Below are positions 25,633 through 35,008 of a stretch of 64,000 nt of DNA, piece after piece (position 1 is the stretch's first letter; every line of letters begins with the position of its first letter). Position numbers and translations under genes: made by a program. Source of the stretch: Pseudomonas sp. TTU2014-080ASC. Lineage in GTDB: Bacteria; Pseudomonadota; Gammaproteobacteria; Pseudomonadales; Pseudomonadaceae. The notes below the pieces were generated by a model. That model saw only the letters and a program-made list of their open reading frames with translations. It did not search any database and was not told where the DNA came from. The DNA lies in assembly GCF_001446935.1 (NCBI RefSeq), contig NZ_LKKK01000011.1:847794-911793 (forward strand), in the 5' to 3' direction.

Positions 25633-25650
25633 ACCAAGCAAGCGCTTGGT
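25633..25650. promoter_or_regulatory. palindromic operator upstream of the acyl-CoA dehydrogenase gene
   Basis: ACCAAGCAAGCGCTTGGT has inverted arms ACCAAGC and GCTTGGT. It ends 34 bp before the chosen ATG. Such sites are typical of TetR-type regulators of fatty-acid and acyl-CoA genes; no regulator gene is adjacent. Confidence 0.55.
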
Positions 25651-25683
25651 AAGGTTTCCGCAAATAACAACGGGACCTTTCAG

Positions 25684-26832
25684 ATGGCCGCATTCCAAGA
25701 ATACTTTGACGAGTCTCATCAGTTGGTGCGCGACTCCGTCCGCCGATTTGTCGAGCGCGAAATCCTTCCTTTTATCGATGAATGGGAAGAGGCTGAAAGC
25801 TTTCCTCGTGAGCTGTACAAGAAAGCCGGTGACGCCGGGATTCTGGGGATCGGTTTTCCCGAGCAGTTTGGCGGAAGCCACGAAGGTGATCTTTTTGCCA
25901 AGATTGCTGCCAGTGAGGAGCTGATCCGTTCCAGTTCAACTGGCTTGGTGTCTGCTTTGTGTTCACTGGATATTGGTCTGCCTCCAGTCTTGAAATGGGC
26001 TAAGCCACACATCCGTGACCGTGTTGTGCCGGAAGTGCTGGCGGGCGAGAAGATCATCTCACTGGCAATCACTGAGCCGGGCGGTGGTTCGGATGTAGCC
26101 AACCTTAAAACTCGCGCGGTTAAAGAAGGGGATTTCTACCGGGTCACCGGCAGCAAAACCTTTATTACCAGCGGCACTCGCGCGGACTACTACACTGTGG
26201 CGGTGCGCACTGGTGGTGAAGGTTTTGGCGGTGTAAGCCTGCTTCTGATAGAGAAGGACACCCCCGGTTTCACTGTTGGCCGTAAGCTCAAGAAAATGGG
26301 CTGGTGGTGTTCTGACACGGCTGAATTATTCTTCGACGATTGCATGGTTCCGGTGGAGAACCTGATTGGCGTTGAGAACATGGGATTCGCCGGGATCATG
26401 GCTAACTTCCAGTCGGAGCGATTGGCTCTGGCGCTGATGGCGAACATGACGTCGCAGATGGCACTGGAGGATGCGCTTGCCTGGGCTAAAGATCGTAAGG
26501 CGTTTGGTAAGCCAATCAGCAAGTTTCAGGTGATCAAACACCGGCTGGCGGAAATGGCCACGCAGCTGGAGGTTTCTCGCGAGTTCACTTACCGCCAGGC
26601 TGCGAAGATGTCGGCGGGCAAGAACGTGGTTAAAGAAATCTCCATGGCCAAGAACTTCGCTACAGATGTGTCTGACCGCATTACTTATGACGCGACTCAG
26701 CTGCTGGGCGGCATGGGCTTTATGCGTGAGAGCCGCGTTGAACGCTTGTACCGCGATAACCGTATCCTGTCGATCGGCGGCGGCACGCGGGAGATCATGA
26801 ACGAGATCATCAGCAAGCAGATGGGGCTGTAA
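25684..26832 (+). CDS. acyl-CoA dehydrogenase
   Basis: 382 residues, the usual length, from the ATG at 25684. An in-frame GTG at 25618 would place the palindrome inside the gene and is less likely. The FAD/substrate signatures are SLAITEPGGGSDVANLKT and the C-terminal LLGGMGFMRESRVERLYRDN...GGGTREIMNE. It oxidises an acyl-CoA to the trans-2-enoyl-CoA and passes electrons to ETF. Chain length or branching cannot be told. It stands alone after recR and is closed by a terminator. Confidence 0.9.
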   Translation: MAAFQEYFDESHQLVRDSVRRFVEREILPFIDEWEEAESFPRELYKKAGDAGILGIGFPEQFGGSHEGDLFAKIAASEELIRSSSTGLVSALCSLDIGLPPVLKWAKPHIRDRVVPEVLAGEKIISLAITEPGGGSDVANLKTRAVKEGDFYRVTGSKTFITSGTRADYYTVAVRTGGEGFGGVSLLLIEKDTPGFTVGRKLKKMGWWCSDTAELFFDDCMVPVENLIGVENMGFAGIMANFQSERLALALMANMTSQMALEDALAWAKDRKAFGKPISKFQVIKHRLAEMATQLEVSREFTYRQAAKMSAGKNVVKEISMAKNFATDVSDRITYDATQLLGGMGFMRESRVERLYRDNRILSIGGGTREIMNEIISKQMGL

Positions 26833-26846
26833 GTTTTACCTGCCGC

Positions 26847-26883
26847 AAAAAACAAACCCCGCATTACGCGGGGTTTGTTTTTT
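26847..26883. terminator. bidirectional terminator between acyl-CoA dehydrogenase and csp
   Basis: AAACAAACCCCGC pairs with GCGGGGTTTGTTT around ATTAC, flanked by A and T runs. It serves both convergent genes. Confidence 0.92.
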
Positions 26884-26894
26884 AGCAAGAGAGG

Positions 26895-27107
26895 TTAGGA
26901 AACCTTAACCTCTTCAGCCTGCATACCTTTCTGGCCACGAGCGGGCACGTAGGTAACTGTCTGGCCTTCCTTCAGGGTTTTGAAGCCGTCAGCCTGGATT
27001 GCTTTGAAGTGCACAAAGAGGTCGTCGCCACCGTTTGCTGGGGTAATGAAGCCGAAGCCTTTCTCATCGTTGAACCATTTAACGGTGCCAGTTTCGCGAT
27101 TTGCCAT
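26895..27107 (-). CDS. cold-shock-domain protein
   Basis: A 70-residue OB-fold RNA/ssDNA chaperone. RNP1 KGFGFI and RNP2 LFVHF are intact; the N-terminus [18 protein letters not shown] is classic. It is most like the CapB/CspA class. It has a 5' leader of roughly 80 nt from a probable promoter near 27191, as expected for genes controlled through leader structure. Confidence 0.95.
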   Translation of the reverse strand: MANRETGTVKWFNDEKGFGFITPANGGDDLFVHFKAIQADGFKTLKEGQTVTYVPARGQKGMQAEEVKVS

Positions 27108-27190
27108 GGTGTGTCTCTTGAATCGTTTTGACGTGCAGGGCCAGACGAGGCGCCTACGTTGTAGACCGGTTATCAGTACCCGGTCGAATC

Positions 27191-27196
27191 ATAATA
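27191..27196 (-). promoter_or_regulatory. possible -10 of the cold-shock gene
   Basis: On the minus strand this reads TATTAT, close to the sigma-70 -10 consensus, in an AT-rich stretch about 85 bp before the start codon. The -35 is not convincing. Confidence 0.35.
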
Positions 27197-27286
27197 TGCG
27201 GTTTTTCTGAGAAACGCTGCCATTTAGATCAATAATTCACGTGGAATCTGCTCGCCGGCTCACACTTGCGTACCAGCTTTGTTGCA

Positions 27287-28135
27287 TCAGCGATTGCCTT
27301 TGGCAGCCATGCGCATAGCGGCCGTGACCAAACGCTGATAACCAGCTGGCAACAGACGCTGCATCAGATCTGCCATGCGCGCGTCGGTCCCAATCAGAAT
27401 CCTGCGCTTGTTCTTCAGGACGCCATCGAGAATCACCTGAGCGGCTTTTTCCGGGGTTGTTTTGAGCAGTTGGTCGTTGAACTGACTCTTGGCTGAGGCT
27501 GCATTGGTGCCGGTCAGGCTATCCATGCTGGCGTTCATTCGAGCACTGTTGGCGATATTGGTTTTGATTCCGCCTGGGTGCACGCAGCTGGCCGAGATCC
27601 CGTATCCTGCTATATCCAGCTCTTGGCGCAGGGCCTCGGTAAAACCGCGTACGGCAAACTTGCTGGCGTTGTAGGCGCCCATGCCGGGCTGAGCAAAAAT
27701 CCCGAAGATACTGGAGATATTGACGATATGGCCACTGCCGCTGGCTTTGATGTGTGGCAGAAAGGCTTTAGTACCGTTTACAACACCCCAGAAATTAATG
27801 GACATGATCCATTCATAGTCGCTGTAATCATTGCCCTCCGTCGTGCCACCTTGGGCTACACCAGCGTTGTTGATGAGCAGATTAATGCGACCGTGCTCAG
27901 CGATCACCTGGCTTGCCCAGTCCAGCACTTCTTGGCGCTGCGCCACATCAACTTTGTGCTGTGTAATGCGAATGCTGTTTGCTTTAGCCAGTTCAACAGT
28001 CTGTGCAAGGCCCTCGGTATTCACATCAGATAGGGCCAGGTGGCAGCCCTGGTGGGCTAAATTAAGGGCCAGCGCTCGTCCGATACCTGAGCCTGCGCCG
28101 GTTATGGCGGCAACTTGATTATTGAATGACTTCAT
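27287..28135 (-). CDS. short-chain dehydrogenase/reductase
   Basis: 282 residues from the ATG at 28135, which overlaps the stop of the upstream monooxygenase gene by four bases. Cofactor motif TGAGSGIG near the N-terminus, NNAG, catalytic Ser in NISSIFG and YNASK. The upstream ORF extension (66 codons) is shadow. Coupling to the FMO gene suggests one pathway, perhaps ketone or ester oxidation steps of a lipid or hydrocarbon; the substrate is not known. Confidence 0.88.
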   Translation of the reverse strand: MKSFNNQVAAITGAGSGIGRALALNLAHQGCHLALSDVNTEGLAQTVELAKANSIRITQHKVDVAQRQEVLDWASQVIAEHGRINLLINNAGVAQGGTTEGNDYSDYEWIMSINFWGVVNGTKAFLPHIKASGSGHIVNISSIFGIFAQPGMGAYNASKFAVRGFTEALRQELDIAGYGISASCVHPGGIKTNIANSARMNASMDSLTGTNAASAKSQFNDQLLKTTPEKAAQVILDGVLKNKRRILIGTDARMADLMQRLLPAGYQRLVTAAMRMAAKGNR

Positions 28136-29685
28136 ACACTGACTTCCTTGCGTGAGGGGGTAATGGCTTGGCTTTGTGCGGGGTGAACCGGATGTTTGCG
28201 GCTGTAGTGATAGGCAGGGGCATCGAAGTTGTGGGTCAGTAAGCGGTAGCGCCAGGTGAAACCTGGCCAGATCGTGCAGTTGCGACCGCTGACAGGGTGT
28301 AGGTACCAGCTCTGGCAGCCACCTGCATTCCAAACAGTGTTACTGAGGCTGCCCTGCAGCGTGTGGTTGAAGGCCTCCTCAACATGCTGTTTGACTTCAA
28401 GACTCTGCAGATCAAGGCGATCCAGTTGTTGCAGGGCTTTGAGCACGTAGTTGATCTGTGACTCGATCATGTAAACCATCGAGTTGTGGCCGAGCCCAGT
28501 GTTGGGGCCCATGAGCAAAAAGAGATTTGGGAAGCCGCTGGTCATGGTGCCTTTATAGGCTCTCGGCCCTTCGGGCCAGGCGTCGGTCAGGTCAACGCCG
28601 TTGCGGCCGAAAATTGCGCCACGTGGGATGGGGTCACTGGGGGTGAAGCCGGTGCCGAAAATAATCGCGTCGACCTGCCGCACGGTGCCGTCCTGAGCAC
28701 GGATTGCATCGGGTAGGATTTCATCAATGCCGTCGGTGATCACCTCGACGTTGGTCTGTGTCAGGGCCGGGTAGTAGTCATTGGACATCAGCACGCGTTT
28801 GCAACCCATGAGGTAATCAGGCGTGAGTTTGGCGCGCAGTAGTGGATCCTGGACCTGTTTTTTGAGGTACCAGAGGGCAAATTTTTGCGCTAACGACATC
28901 GACTTGGGCAGCAGAGCAAAGCCGATTACACGGCTTTCCAAAAGACTGTAAATAAAGCCACGCCAAAGCTTTTGTAGGAATGGATAGCGCTGAAACCTCT
29001 CACGCTCCCGCACACTGATCTGCCGGTCGGGCTTGGGCAGAATCCACGGTGCTGTGCGTTGGTAGAGGTGCAGTGAGCCTGCTAATTTCTGCAAATGCGG
29101 TACGAATTGAATGGCCGATGCGCCAGTACCTACTACGGCCACGCGTTTGCCGCTGAGTGGATAGTCGTGATTCCACTGCTGGGAGTGAAAAATCTCGCCA
29201 TTGAAGATATCCAGGCCTTTGATTGCCGGAATGGATGGAGTGGACAGAGCTCCCATCCCGGAGACAACGAACTGCGCGGTGTAGCGTTTTCCGTGCTGGT
29301 CAGTCAGCAGCCAGTGTTCGTGTTGCTCATCCCAATCAAGCCGTTCAATCGCGCAGCCCAGGCGTGTCTGCGATTGCAGGCCGTACTTGCTCCAACAGTG
29401 CTCAAGGTAGCCTTTGATTTCCGGCTGTGTGGCAAACATCCGGTTCCATTTAGGATTAGGCTCGAATGAGTAGGAATAGAGGTGTGATTGAACGTCACAG
29501 GCGCAGCCAGGGTAGTTGTTTACCCGCCATGTACCTCCGACGCCCTGATCCTTTTCGAACAGCAGAAAGTCGTCTTCTTGCGCCTGTTTCAAGCGCATGG
29601 CCATTCCAAGACCGGAAAAACCTGTGCCGATAATGGCAATTTTGCAGTGTTCAGCGGATTGCGGATGGGTTGCGGCTGAGTTCAT
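28132..29685 (-). CDS. flavin-containing / Baeyer-Villiger-type monooxygenase
   Basis: 517 residues from the ATG at 29685; the longer ORF would run across the GTATAC operators. FAD motif IIGTGFSGLGMAMRL, NADPH motif VAVVGTGASAIQFVP, and between them the fingerprint F-x-G-x-x-x-H-x-x-x-W in FNGEIFHSQQW, found in type I BVMOs and FMOs. Its gene overlaps an SDR gene downstream and is divergent from a TetR regulator. Substrate unknown. Confidence 0.88.
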   Translation of the reverse strand: MNSAATHPQSAEHCKIAIIGTGFSGLGMAMRLKQAQEDDFLLFEKDQGVGGTWRVNNYPGCACDVQSHLYSYSFEPNPKWNRMFATQPEIKGYLEHCWSKYGLQSQTRLGCAIERLDWDEQHEHWLLTDQHGKRYTAQFVVSGMGALSTPSIPAIKGLDIFNGEIFHSQQWNHDYPLSGKRVAVVGTGASAIQFVPHLQKLAGSLHLYQRTAPWILPKPDRQISVRERERFQRYPFLQKLWRGFIYSLLESRVIGFALLPKSMSLAQKFALWYLKKQVQDPLLRAKLTPDYLMGCKRVLMSNDYYPALTQTNVEVITDGIDEILPDAIRAQDGTVRQVDAIIFGTGFTPSDPIPRGAIFGRNGVDLTDAWPEGPRAYKGTMTSGFPNLFLLMGPNTGLGHNSMVYMIESQINYVLKALQQLDRLDLQSLEVKQHVEEAFNHTLQGSLSNTVWNAGGCQSWYLHPVSGRNCTIWPGFTWRYRLLTHNFDAPAYHYSRKHPVHPAQSQAITPSRKEVSV

Positions 29686-29717
29686 GACCAAGCACCTATT
29701 ATTGTTATTGCGTGGTT

Positions 29718-29753
29718 GTATACAACTGTATACCAACTTATGCCGCTGTATAC
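29718..29753. promoter_or_regulatory. three phased GTATAC sites between FMO and TetR genes
   Basis: GTATAC occurs at 29718-29723, 29728-29733 and 29748-29753, spaced 10 and 20 bp, on the same DNA face. The first is within the larger palindrome TTGTATACAA. It is probably the operator of the adjacent TetR protein controlling both directions. Confidence 0.65.
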
Positions 29754-29797
29754 TATCGGGCAAGATAAGAAATAACTGGCCAGCATTTGGGTAGGGT

Positions 29798-30505
29798 ATG
29801 TCATCAAACGAAACCAGCAACGGCACGTCAGCGCCGGGTAAGCAGTCGCTGATTGATGCGGCGTTGCGTCTGACTAGCACCAGCCGCAGCATAAGTAGCG
29901 TTGGTCTGCGCGAGTTGGCCAGAGAGGCAGGGCTGAACCCAAATACCTTCTACCGGCATTTTCGGGATGTTGATGATTTAGGTCTGACCATCATTCGTCA
30001 GATTGCCGCTCAACTCCGCCAGCCGCTGTGCGCATTACGACGCGAGGCGGCTGAGCGTGCCGAGCTATCACCTTCAACGGGTGCAAAGTTATTTGGCATT
30101 GATCTGCAGCGCGGTCGTTTGGTCTGCCATGAAACCGTCGAGCTGTTTTTCGATTTTGTTGAGCAGAATCCGGAAGCTTTCATGGTCGGCGTGCGAGAGC
30201 TGCACGGCCCCTCACCGGTTCTGCGGGTGGCGCTGGCTGAGCTGATGCATGACTTTGCCGAGGATATGGCCGAGGACATCATCGCTTACAAGCTACTGCC
30301 AGACATGCTGACGCGTGCGCAGGTGCTGGAAATTTCCAGCCTGATCAGCCGTAACCTGTTTCAAGCGGCTTTGGACTATATCGGCTTCCCAGAGCGCCGA
30401 CAGGCAGTGCGGGCAATGGCGGAAGAGCAAATTGTGATGCTCTTTACCGGAGCCAGCGTGTTGCAGAGCATGGGGCAACTGCAGCTGGCTGATCTCAGCA
30501 AGTAA
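29798..30505 (+). CDS. TetR-family regulator
   Basis: A 235-residue protein. The TetR HTH lies at residues ~12-58: SSVGLRELAREAGLNPNTFYRHFRDVDDL. The C-terminal ligand domain is all-helical and resembles the FabR/DesT group that senses acyl-CoA, which is an inference. It is divergent from FMO-SDR with three GTATAC sites between. A hairpin follows. Confidence 0.88.
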   Translation: MSSNETSNGTSAPGKQSLIDAALRLTSTSRSISSVGLRELAREAGLNPNTFYRHFRDVDDLGLTIIRQIAAQLRQPLCALRREAAERAELSPSTGAKLFGIDLQRGRLVCHETVELFFDFVEQNPEAFMVGVRELHGPSPVLRVALAELMHDFAEDMAEDIIAYKLLPDMLTRAQVLEISSLISRNLFQAALDYIGFPERRQAVRAMAEEQIVMLFTGASVLQSMGQLQLADLSK

Positions 30506-30509
30506 GGCG

Positions 30510-30531
30510 CAGGCGCTGGGTTCAGCGCCTG
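30510..30531. terminator. hairpin between TetR gene and metal-dependent hydrolase gene
   Basis: CAGGCGCTG and CAGCGCCTG pair around GGTT. There is no T-run, so termination efficiency is doubtful. Confidence 0.5.
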
Positions 30532-30540
30532 CTGACTGTG

Positions 30541-31371
30541 TTAATTGTTGAAGCCCAGCCGCTCGCGCCAGCGTTGCTCAAGAGGCTTGGTGACGTAGTC
30601 GTTAGGATGAAAACCGGGGCGGTAATAGCTCAGATAAGGACGCAGCAGCTGAGTCAGAAAGCCATTGCGTGGGCTGAGCAGCGTCTTCAGGCCTTTGCCC
30701 CAGCTGCGCCAGTTGAATAGCTGGCCGTCTTTACGTAGCAAGTGAACCTGAAACCAGCCAATTACACCGAAAAACAGCAGTGTAGACAGCAGCATCATGC
30801 TAACCCGGGTGAAGTAACCACCGCCTACAGCTTGATAGGTATCGTAGGCGACGGCCTTGTGCTCATTTTCCTCAATCGCGTGCCAGAGCCAGAGCTGGTA
30901 GAGACGCGGGTCGTTCATCTGGCAGCTTAGGTCTTCACGTTGCAGCATCTGCTCGGCCATGGTCGCGGTGAAATGCTCTAACGCGCAGGTGATGGCCAGA
31001 CGCTGTTTGACGGTGCTAAAGCGCGTCACCCATTCGAGCAGGACTTTGATTCTTAGCTCCAATCGGTGCAGATCAATGTTGTGCTTGGCCGCGTACTCGT
31101 TATAAGCCGCATGCTCTTTGGAGTGCATGGCTTCCTGACCGATAAAGGCACTGATGTCCTTTTTCAGCTGGGGATCCGTGATGTGATCACGGACGGCGCG
31201 GACGCTGTCGACAAAGAACTTTTCACCATAGGGAAACAGCGACGACAGGTTGTTCATGTAATGACTGAGGAATGGATCGTTAGCGAACCAGTACTTTGGG
31301 CTGTCTGCAAAGTTGAAGTCCATACGGCGGACCGGAAAACTGGCAGCAGGCAGTTTGGCGTGTGCGGACAT
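30541..31371 (-). CDS. PF10118-type metal-dependent hydrolase
   Basis: 276 residues. Clustered metal ligands of a ferritin-like helix bundle: EAMHSKEHAAYN and EENEHKAVAYDTY. A hydrophobic helix lies at ~190-215 (MMLLSTLLFFGVIGWFQVHLL). The opening PVRRMDFNF is typical of the family. These proteins are annotated as metal-dependent hydrolases, though no reaction is firmly known. It converges with the TetR gene and may belong to the same lipid-related regulon. Confidence 0.8.
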   Translation of the reverse strand: MSAHAKLPAASFPVRRMDFNFADSPKYWFANDPFLSHYMNNLSSLFPYGEKFFVDSVRAVRDHITDPQLKKDISAFIGQEAMHSKEHAAYNEYAAKHNIDLHRLELRIKVLLEWVTRFSTVKQRLAITCALEHFTATMAEQMLQREDLSCQMNDPRLYQLWLWHAIEENEHKAVAYDTYQAVGGGYFTRVSMMLLSTLLFFGVIGWFQVHLLRKDGQLFNWRSWGKGLKTLLSPRNGFLTQLLRPYLSYYRPGFHPNDYVTKPLEQRWRERLGFNN

Positions 31372-31549
31372 TGTTCGACTCCTGAGCGTGGGTGGATCTG
31401 CAGTATCGAATCTTGTGGCTGTATTGCAGATTACTCTGCCTTTGCATCTTTGGCTGTCAGCGCGCGTTAGGGGAGGTCATTTCCGGCCAGATGTACAAAA
31501 AATCACCAACTAATGATTGGCGTGTTGTTCAGGCGGGAGGGGTAGGGAG

Positions 31550-31569
31550 GGTGCCCAGCAGTGGGCACC
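31550..31569 (-). terminator. hairpin after apt
   Basis: GGTGCCCA and TGGGCACC pair around GCAG, just downstream of the apt stop. No T-run follows. Confidence 0.5.
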
Positions 31570-31575
31570 AACAGG

Positions 31576-32124
31576 TTATTGCTCTGTGAGGCTGTAGCAG
31601 GTCAGGGCGAAGGTCGGGATGCCGCTATCTTGAAGTTTCTGTGAACCGCCCAGTTCGGGCAGATCAATTATTGCAGCAGCTTCAACCACGCTGGCGCGCA
31701 TGCGCCGTACCAATTGCGCGGCTGCCAGGAGGGTTCCTCCTGTGGCGATCAAGTCATCAAAGATCAGTACTTTGTCGCCTTCGCACAAGCTGTCACTGTG
31801 AACTTCGAGCTTAGCCTCGCCGTATTCGGTCTGATACGCCTCGCTGATCACATCCGCAGGCAATTTACCTTGCTTGCGAAAGAGCACTAGCGGTTTGTTC
31901 AGCGCGTACGCCACTACAGAACCTACCAGAAAGCCTCGGGCATCCATTGCGCCGATGTGGCTAAAGTCAGCATCGATGTAGCGTTGAACAAAGGCATCGA
32001 CCACCATGCGCATGGCGCGGGGGGACTGAAACAGAGGCGTGATGTCGCGAAAGATGACGCCGGCTTTGGGGAAGTCCACAACCGGGCGGATGTAACTCTT
32101 GAGGGTCAGGTCATCGTAGGGCAT
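31576..32124 (-). CDS. apt: adenine phosphoribosyltransferase
   Basis: 182 residues. Salvages adenine with PRPP to AMP. PRPP motif [17 protein letters not shown]; the flexible loop and RGFLVGS are as in Apt. The start is the ATG at 32124. It lies downstream of anr on the same strand, 70 bp apart, as in other pseudomonads. Confidence 0.95.
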   Translation of the reverse strand: MPYDDLTLKSYIRPVVDFPKAGVIFRDITPLFQSPRAMRMVVDAFVQRYIDADFSHIGAMDARGFLVGSVVAYALNKPLVLFRKQGKLPADVISEAYQTEYGEAKLEVHSDSLCEGDKVLIFDDLIATGGTLLAAAQLVRRMRASVVEAAAIIDLPELGGSQKLQDSGIPTFALTCYSLTEQ

Positions 32125-32194
32125 GAAAATATCCTGCTACGTTGCCAGCGCATACAGGGCAGTGTTGAGCTGCCCTTGTTTATGCGGTGGGATC

Positions 32195-32923
32195 TTACTG
32201 GTTACCGCCTGCCAGGGAGCAGAGCTCAATTGGGTCAAGAATGCGAACCTCCTTGCCCTCGGCTTCGAGCAGTTTGTTTTGCTGAAAGCGGGTGAAAACA
32301 CGCGACACGGTTTCAACTGCCAAGCCCAGATAGTTGCCGATTTCATTGCGTGACATCGACAGACGGAACTGATTGGCGGAGAAGCCGCGGGCGCGGAAGC
32401 GGGCTGACAGATTGACCAAGAAGGTGGCAATACGCTCGTCTGCGGTCTTTTTCGACAAGAGCAGCATCATTTGCTGATCGTCACGTATCTCGCGGCTCAT
32501 GATGCGCATCAGTTGGCGGCGCAGCATTGGCAGCTGTAGGGCCAGTTCATCAAGACGCTCAAACGGAATTTCGCAGACAGAGGTGGTTTCCAAGGCTACG
32601 GCTGATACCGGGTAGATTTCGCTGTCCATTGCTGACAAGCCGACCAGTTCGCTGGGCAGATGGAAACCGGTGATCTGTTCATCGCCAGCATCGCTCAGGC
32701 TGAAGGTTTTGAGGGCGCCGGCGCGCACAGCAAAGACGGAATTGAAGGCATCACCCTGGCGGAATAGGAATTCACCTTTCTTTAGTGGACGGCCTCGTTT
32801 AACGATTTCGTCGAGGGCGTCCATGTCTTCAAGGTTCAAAGAGAGGGGCAGGCACAGCGTCGCCAAACTGCAATCTTTGCAATGAGCTTGGTGAGACGCA
32901 TGAGTTTTGATGCATTCAGACAT
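32195..32923 (-). CDS. anr: anaerobic regulator ANR (FNR family)
   Basis: 242 residues from the ATG at 32923. Four cluster-ligand cysteines are present: Cys15, Cys18, Cys24 and Cys117, matching the FNR pattern CxxC-x5-C plus a distal Cys, so it should hold an oxygen-labile 4Fe-4S cluster. The C-terminal HTH reads [27 protein letters not shown]. It activates genes with TTGAT-N4-ATCAA boxes at low oxygen. Two such boxes are seen in this window, upstream of hemN and of ccoN2. Confidence 0.95.
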   Translation of the reverse strand: MSECIKTHASHQAHCKDCSLATLCLPLSLNLEDMDALDEIVKRGRPLKKGEFLFRQGDAFNSVFAVRAGALKTFSLSDAGDEQITGFHLPSELVGLSAMDSEIYPVSAVALETTSVCEIPFERLDELALQLPMLRRQLMRIMSREIRDDQQMMLLLSKKTADERIATFLVNLSARFRARGFSANQFRLSMSRNEIGNYLGLAVETVSRVFTRFQQNKLLEAEGKEVRILDPIELCSLAGGNQ

Positions 32924-33074
32924 CGCAGGAGTTCCTGAATTAAGCAACTACATACTTAAGGGTAACTCAGTGGCGGGGTGCCAGCCAAATGAATGCTAAC
33001 AGTTAGTTCATTAAAGGTCGGGGGTGTTAAGGCGATATAGATATGTGTCTTTTTATTTCATAAAGATGATTGCT

Positions 33075-33524
33075 ATGAAAGTAACTACTACGGAAATAGC
33101 CACCCGGATAAATGCATCAATTAAACCGCTGAATATGGAACTAGCTCAGGCAGAGCCTCAAGGCGAGGAGTTCTACGAGAGTGTTCGGGTCAGTCTCTCC
33201 GCATTTGGGCAGGCTAAGACGGCTACGGATAAGGCCAACAAAGAAATAGACCAGAGCCAGTTGCCGGGGGATGTGAAGCTAATCCTCAAGATGATCCGCG
33301 AGTTAAAACAGAAAATCGCGGAGCTTGTGGCCAAATTGAACGAAACAATGGCTGATTCGGCGCTGAGTACAGAGGAGCGGGAGTTGGCTGTTGATTCAAT
33401 TCAAATGGAAATGTCTACGTTGCAAGCGGCACTCACAGATGCGAATGCCGCTTTGCTTGATGCACTGCAACGGAGCGGGCTTTCTGAGGCGCAGGTAGCG
33501 CAGGCAATGAGTTTGGCTGTCTGA
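33075..33524 (+). CDS. hypothetical coiled-coil protein between anr and hemN
   Basis: About 149 residues from the ATG at 33075 (33066 also possible; neither ribosome site is strong). It is predicted mostly helical, with a coiled coil around ILKMIRELKQKIAELVAKL and again QMEMSTLQAALTDANAALL. No signal peptide, no membrane helix and no known motif. It is convergent with hemN, 13 bp apart. A gene of unknown function sits at the same place in other Pseudomonas genomes. It might be a small scaffold or secreted helical protein; no function is assigned. Confidence 0.65.
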   Translation: MKVTTTEIATRINASIKPLNMELAQAEPQGEEFYESVRVSLSAFGQAKTATDKANKEIDQSQLPGDVKLILKMIRELKQKIAELVAKLNETMADSALSTEERELAVDSIQMEMSTLQAALTDANAALLDALQRSGLSEAQVAQAMSLAV

Positions 33525-33537
33525 TAGCGTCGCTGGC

Positions 33538-34920
33538 TCAAATCACCCTGGAAAAGCGCTGTTGGCTGGCTTCGTGCAGGTAGTGGTCAAACAGCATACA
33601 CAGCGAGCGCACCAGTAATCGTCCGGCCGGTTTGACTTCAATGCTGTCTGCGTTCAGTTCAATCAGCCCGTCTTGGGCCATTTGCTCAAGGGATGGCCAG
33701 ACATCGGCAAAGTACTGGAAAAAGTTGATTCCATAAGCTTGTTCGATGTCGGCGAAGCGCAAATGAAAGTGGCAGATCAGTTGCTGGATTACGGCACGCC
33801 GCAGTCGGTCATCGTCGTCACAGGTCAGGCCGCGGTAAGTGGCCAGTTGATTGGCCTCAATCCGATCCTGGTAGGCGCTCAGGTCGCTGCTGTTCTGGCA
33901 GTACAGGTCGCCGATCTGGCTAATCGAGGAAACGCCAAGGCCGATCAGGTCGCAATGACCGTGCGTGGTGTAGCCTTGGAAGTTGCGCTGCAGGGTGCCG
34001 TCTTCTTGCGCAATGGCCAGTTCGTCATCAGGCAGGGCAAAGTGGTCCATGCCGATGTAGCGGTAACCCGCAGCACTCAATTGCTCAATGCTGGCCTGGA
34101 GCATGGCGAGTTTGTCGCCAGGGCTGGGCAGGTCACTGCTATTGATACGCCGTTGCGGCATAAAACGCTCGGGCAGATGGGCGTAGTTAAACAGTGAAAG
34201 TCGGTCGGGCTGCAGGGCGATGATTTCGGCCACGGTCTTGCGGAAGCTTTCCGGGGTTTGCAGTGGTAAACCATAGATAAGATCGATATTCACCGAGCGG
34301 AATTGCAGGGTGCGGGCAGCCTCGATGATAGCGCGGGTTTCTTCCAGCGATTGCAGGCGGTTAACCGCACGTTGTACGGCTGGGTCGAGATCCTGTACGC
34401 CGATGCTAATGCGGTTGAAGCCGAGCTCCCGAAGCAGGCCCATGGTCGACCAATCGGCTTCGCGCGGGTCGATTTCGATGCTGTAGTCGCCAGAGTCGTC
34501 ATCCAGCAAATTGAAGTTCTGACGCAGATGGCCCATCAGCTGGCGAAGTTCATCGTGGCTTAGGAAGGTCGGGGTACCGCCGCCGAAATGTAACTGCTCC
34601 ACAGTCTGCTTTTTATCCAGATGCTGAGCGATGGAGTGGGCTTCCTGCTGCAGGCGTTCCAGATAGGGCTGGGCACGTCCTCGGTCTTTGGTGATCACCT
34701 TGTTACAGCCGCAGTAGTAGCAGATGTGGGCGCAGAACGGGATGTGTACATACAGGGACAGCGGTCGCAGCTGCTCGCGACTGTTACGAAGGGCACGCAG
34801 CAGATCGAACTGGCCAACACCGTCATGGAACTGAACGGCTGTTGGGTAAGAGGTATAGCGAGGGCCAGCCTGGTCGTAACGACGAATCAGATTGGTGTCC
34901 CACTCCAGAGTATTGAGCAT
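33538..34920 (-). CDS. hemN: oxygen-independent coproporphyrinogen III oxidase
   Basis: A 460-residue radical SAM enzyme. 4Fe-4S motif C63-x3-C67-x2-C70 (PFCAHICYYCGC), SAM motif HFGGGTPTFL and a C-terminal HemN domain. It decarboxylates two propionates of coproporphyrinogen III without oxygen, supplying haem to the cbb3 oxidases next door. An ANR box lies at 34982-34995, giving a short leader if spaced at -41.5. Confidence 0.95.
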   Translation of the reverse strand: MLNTLEWDTNLIRRYDQAGPRYTSYPTAVQFHDGVGQFDLLRALRNSREQLRPLSLYVHIPFCAHICYYCGCNKVITKDRGRAQPYLERLQQEAHSIAQHLDKKQTVEQLHFGGGTPTFLSHDELRQLMGHLRQNFNLLDDDSGDYSIEIDPREADWSTMGLLRELGFNRISIGVQDLDPAVQRAVNRLQSLEETRAIIEAARTLQFRSVNIDLIYGLPLQTPESFRKTVAEIIALQPDRLSLFNYAHLPERFMPQRRINSSDLPSPGDKLAMLQASIEQLSAAGYRYIGMDHFALPDDELAIAQEDGTLQRNFQGYTTHGHCDLIGLGVSSISQIGDLYCQNSSDLSAYQDRIEANQLATYRGLTCDDDDRLRRAVIQQLICHFHLRFADIEQAYGINFFQYFADVWPSLEQMAQDGLIELNADSIEVKPAGRLLVRSLCMLFDHYLHEASQQRFSRVI

Positions 34921-34981
34921 GTGGGCCTTCCGGGTCTGTCTATATAGGCCGGAAGTCTATGATTGCAGCGCCTGAGGTATC

Positions 34982-34995
34982 TTGACTTGTATCAA
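34982..34995 (-). promoter_or_regulatory. ANR box upstream of hemN
   Basis: TTGACTTGTATCAA fits TTGAT-N4-ATCAA with one mismatch. A class II position would place the start of transcription near 34947, and CATAGA near 34955 could be the -10. Confidence 0.75.
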
Positions 34996-35008
34996 GCCGC
35001 CGGGAGGA

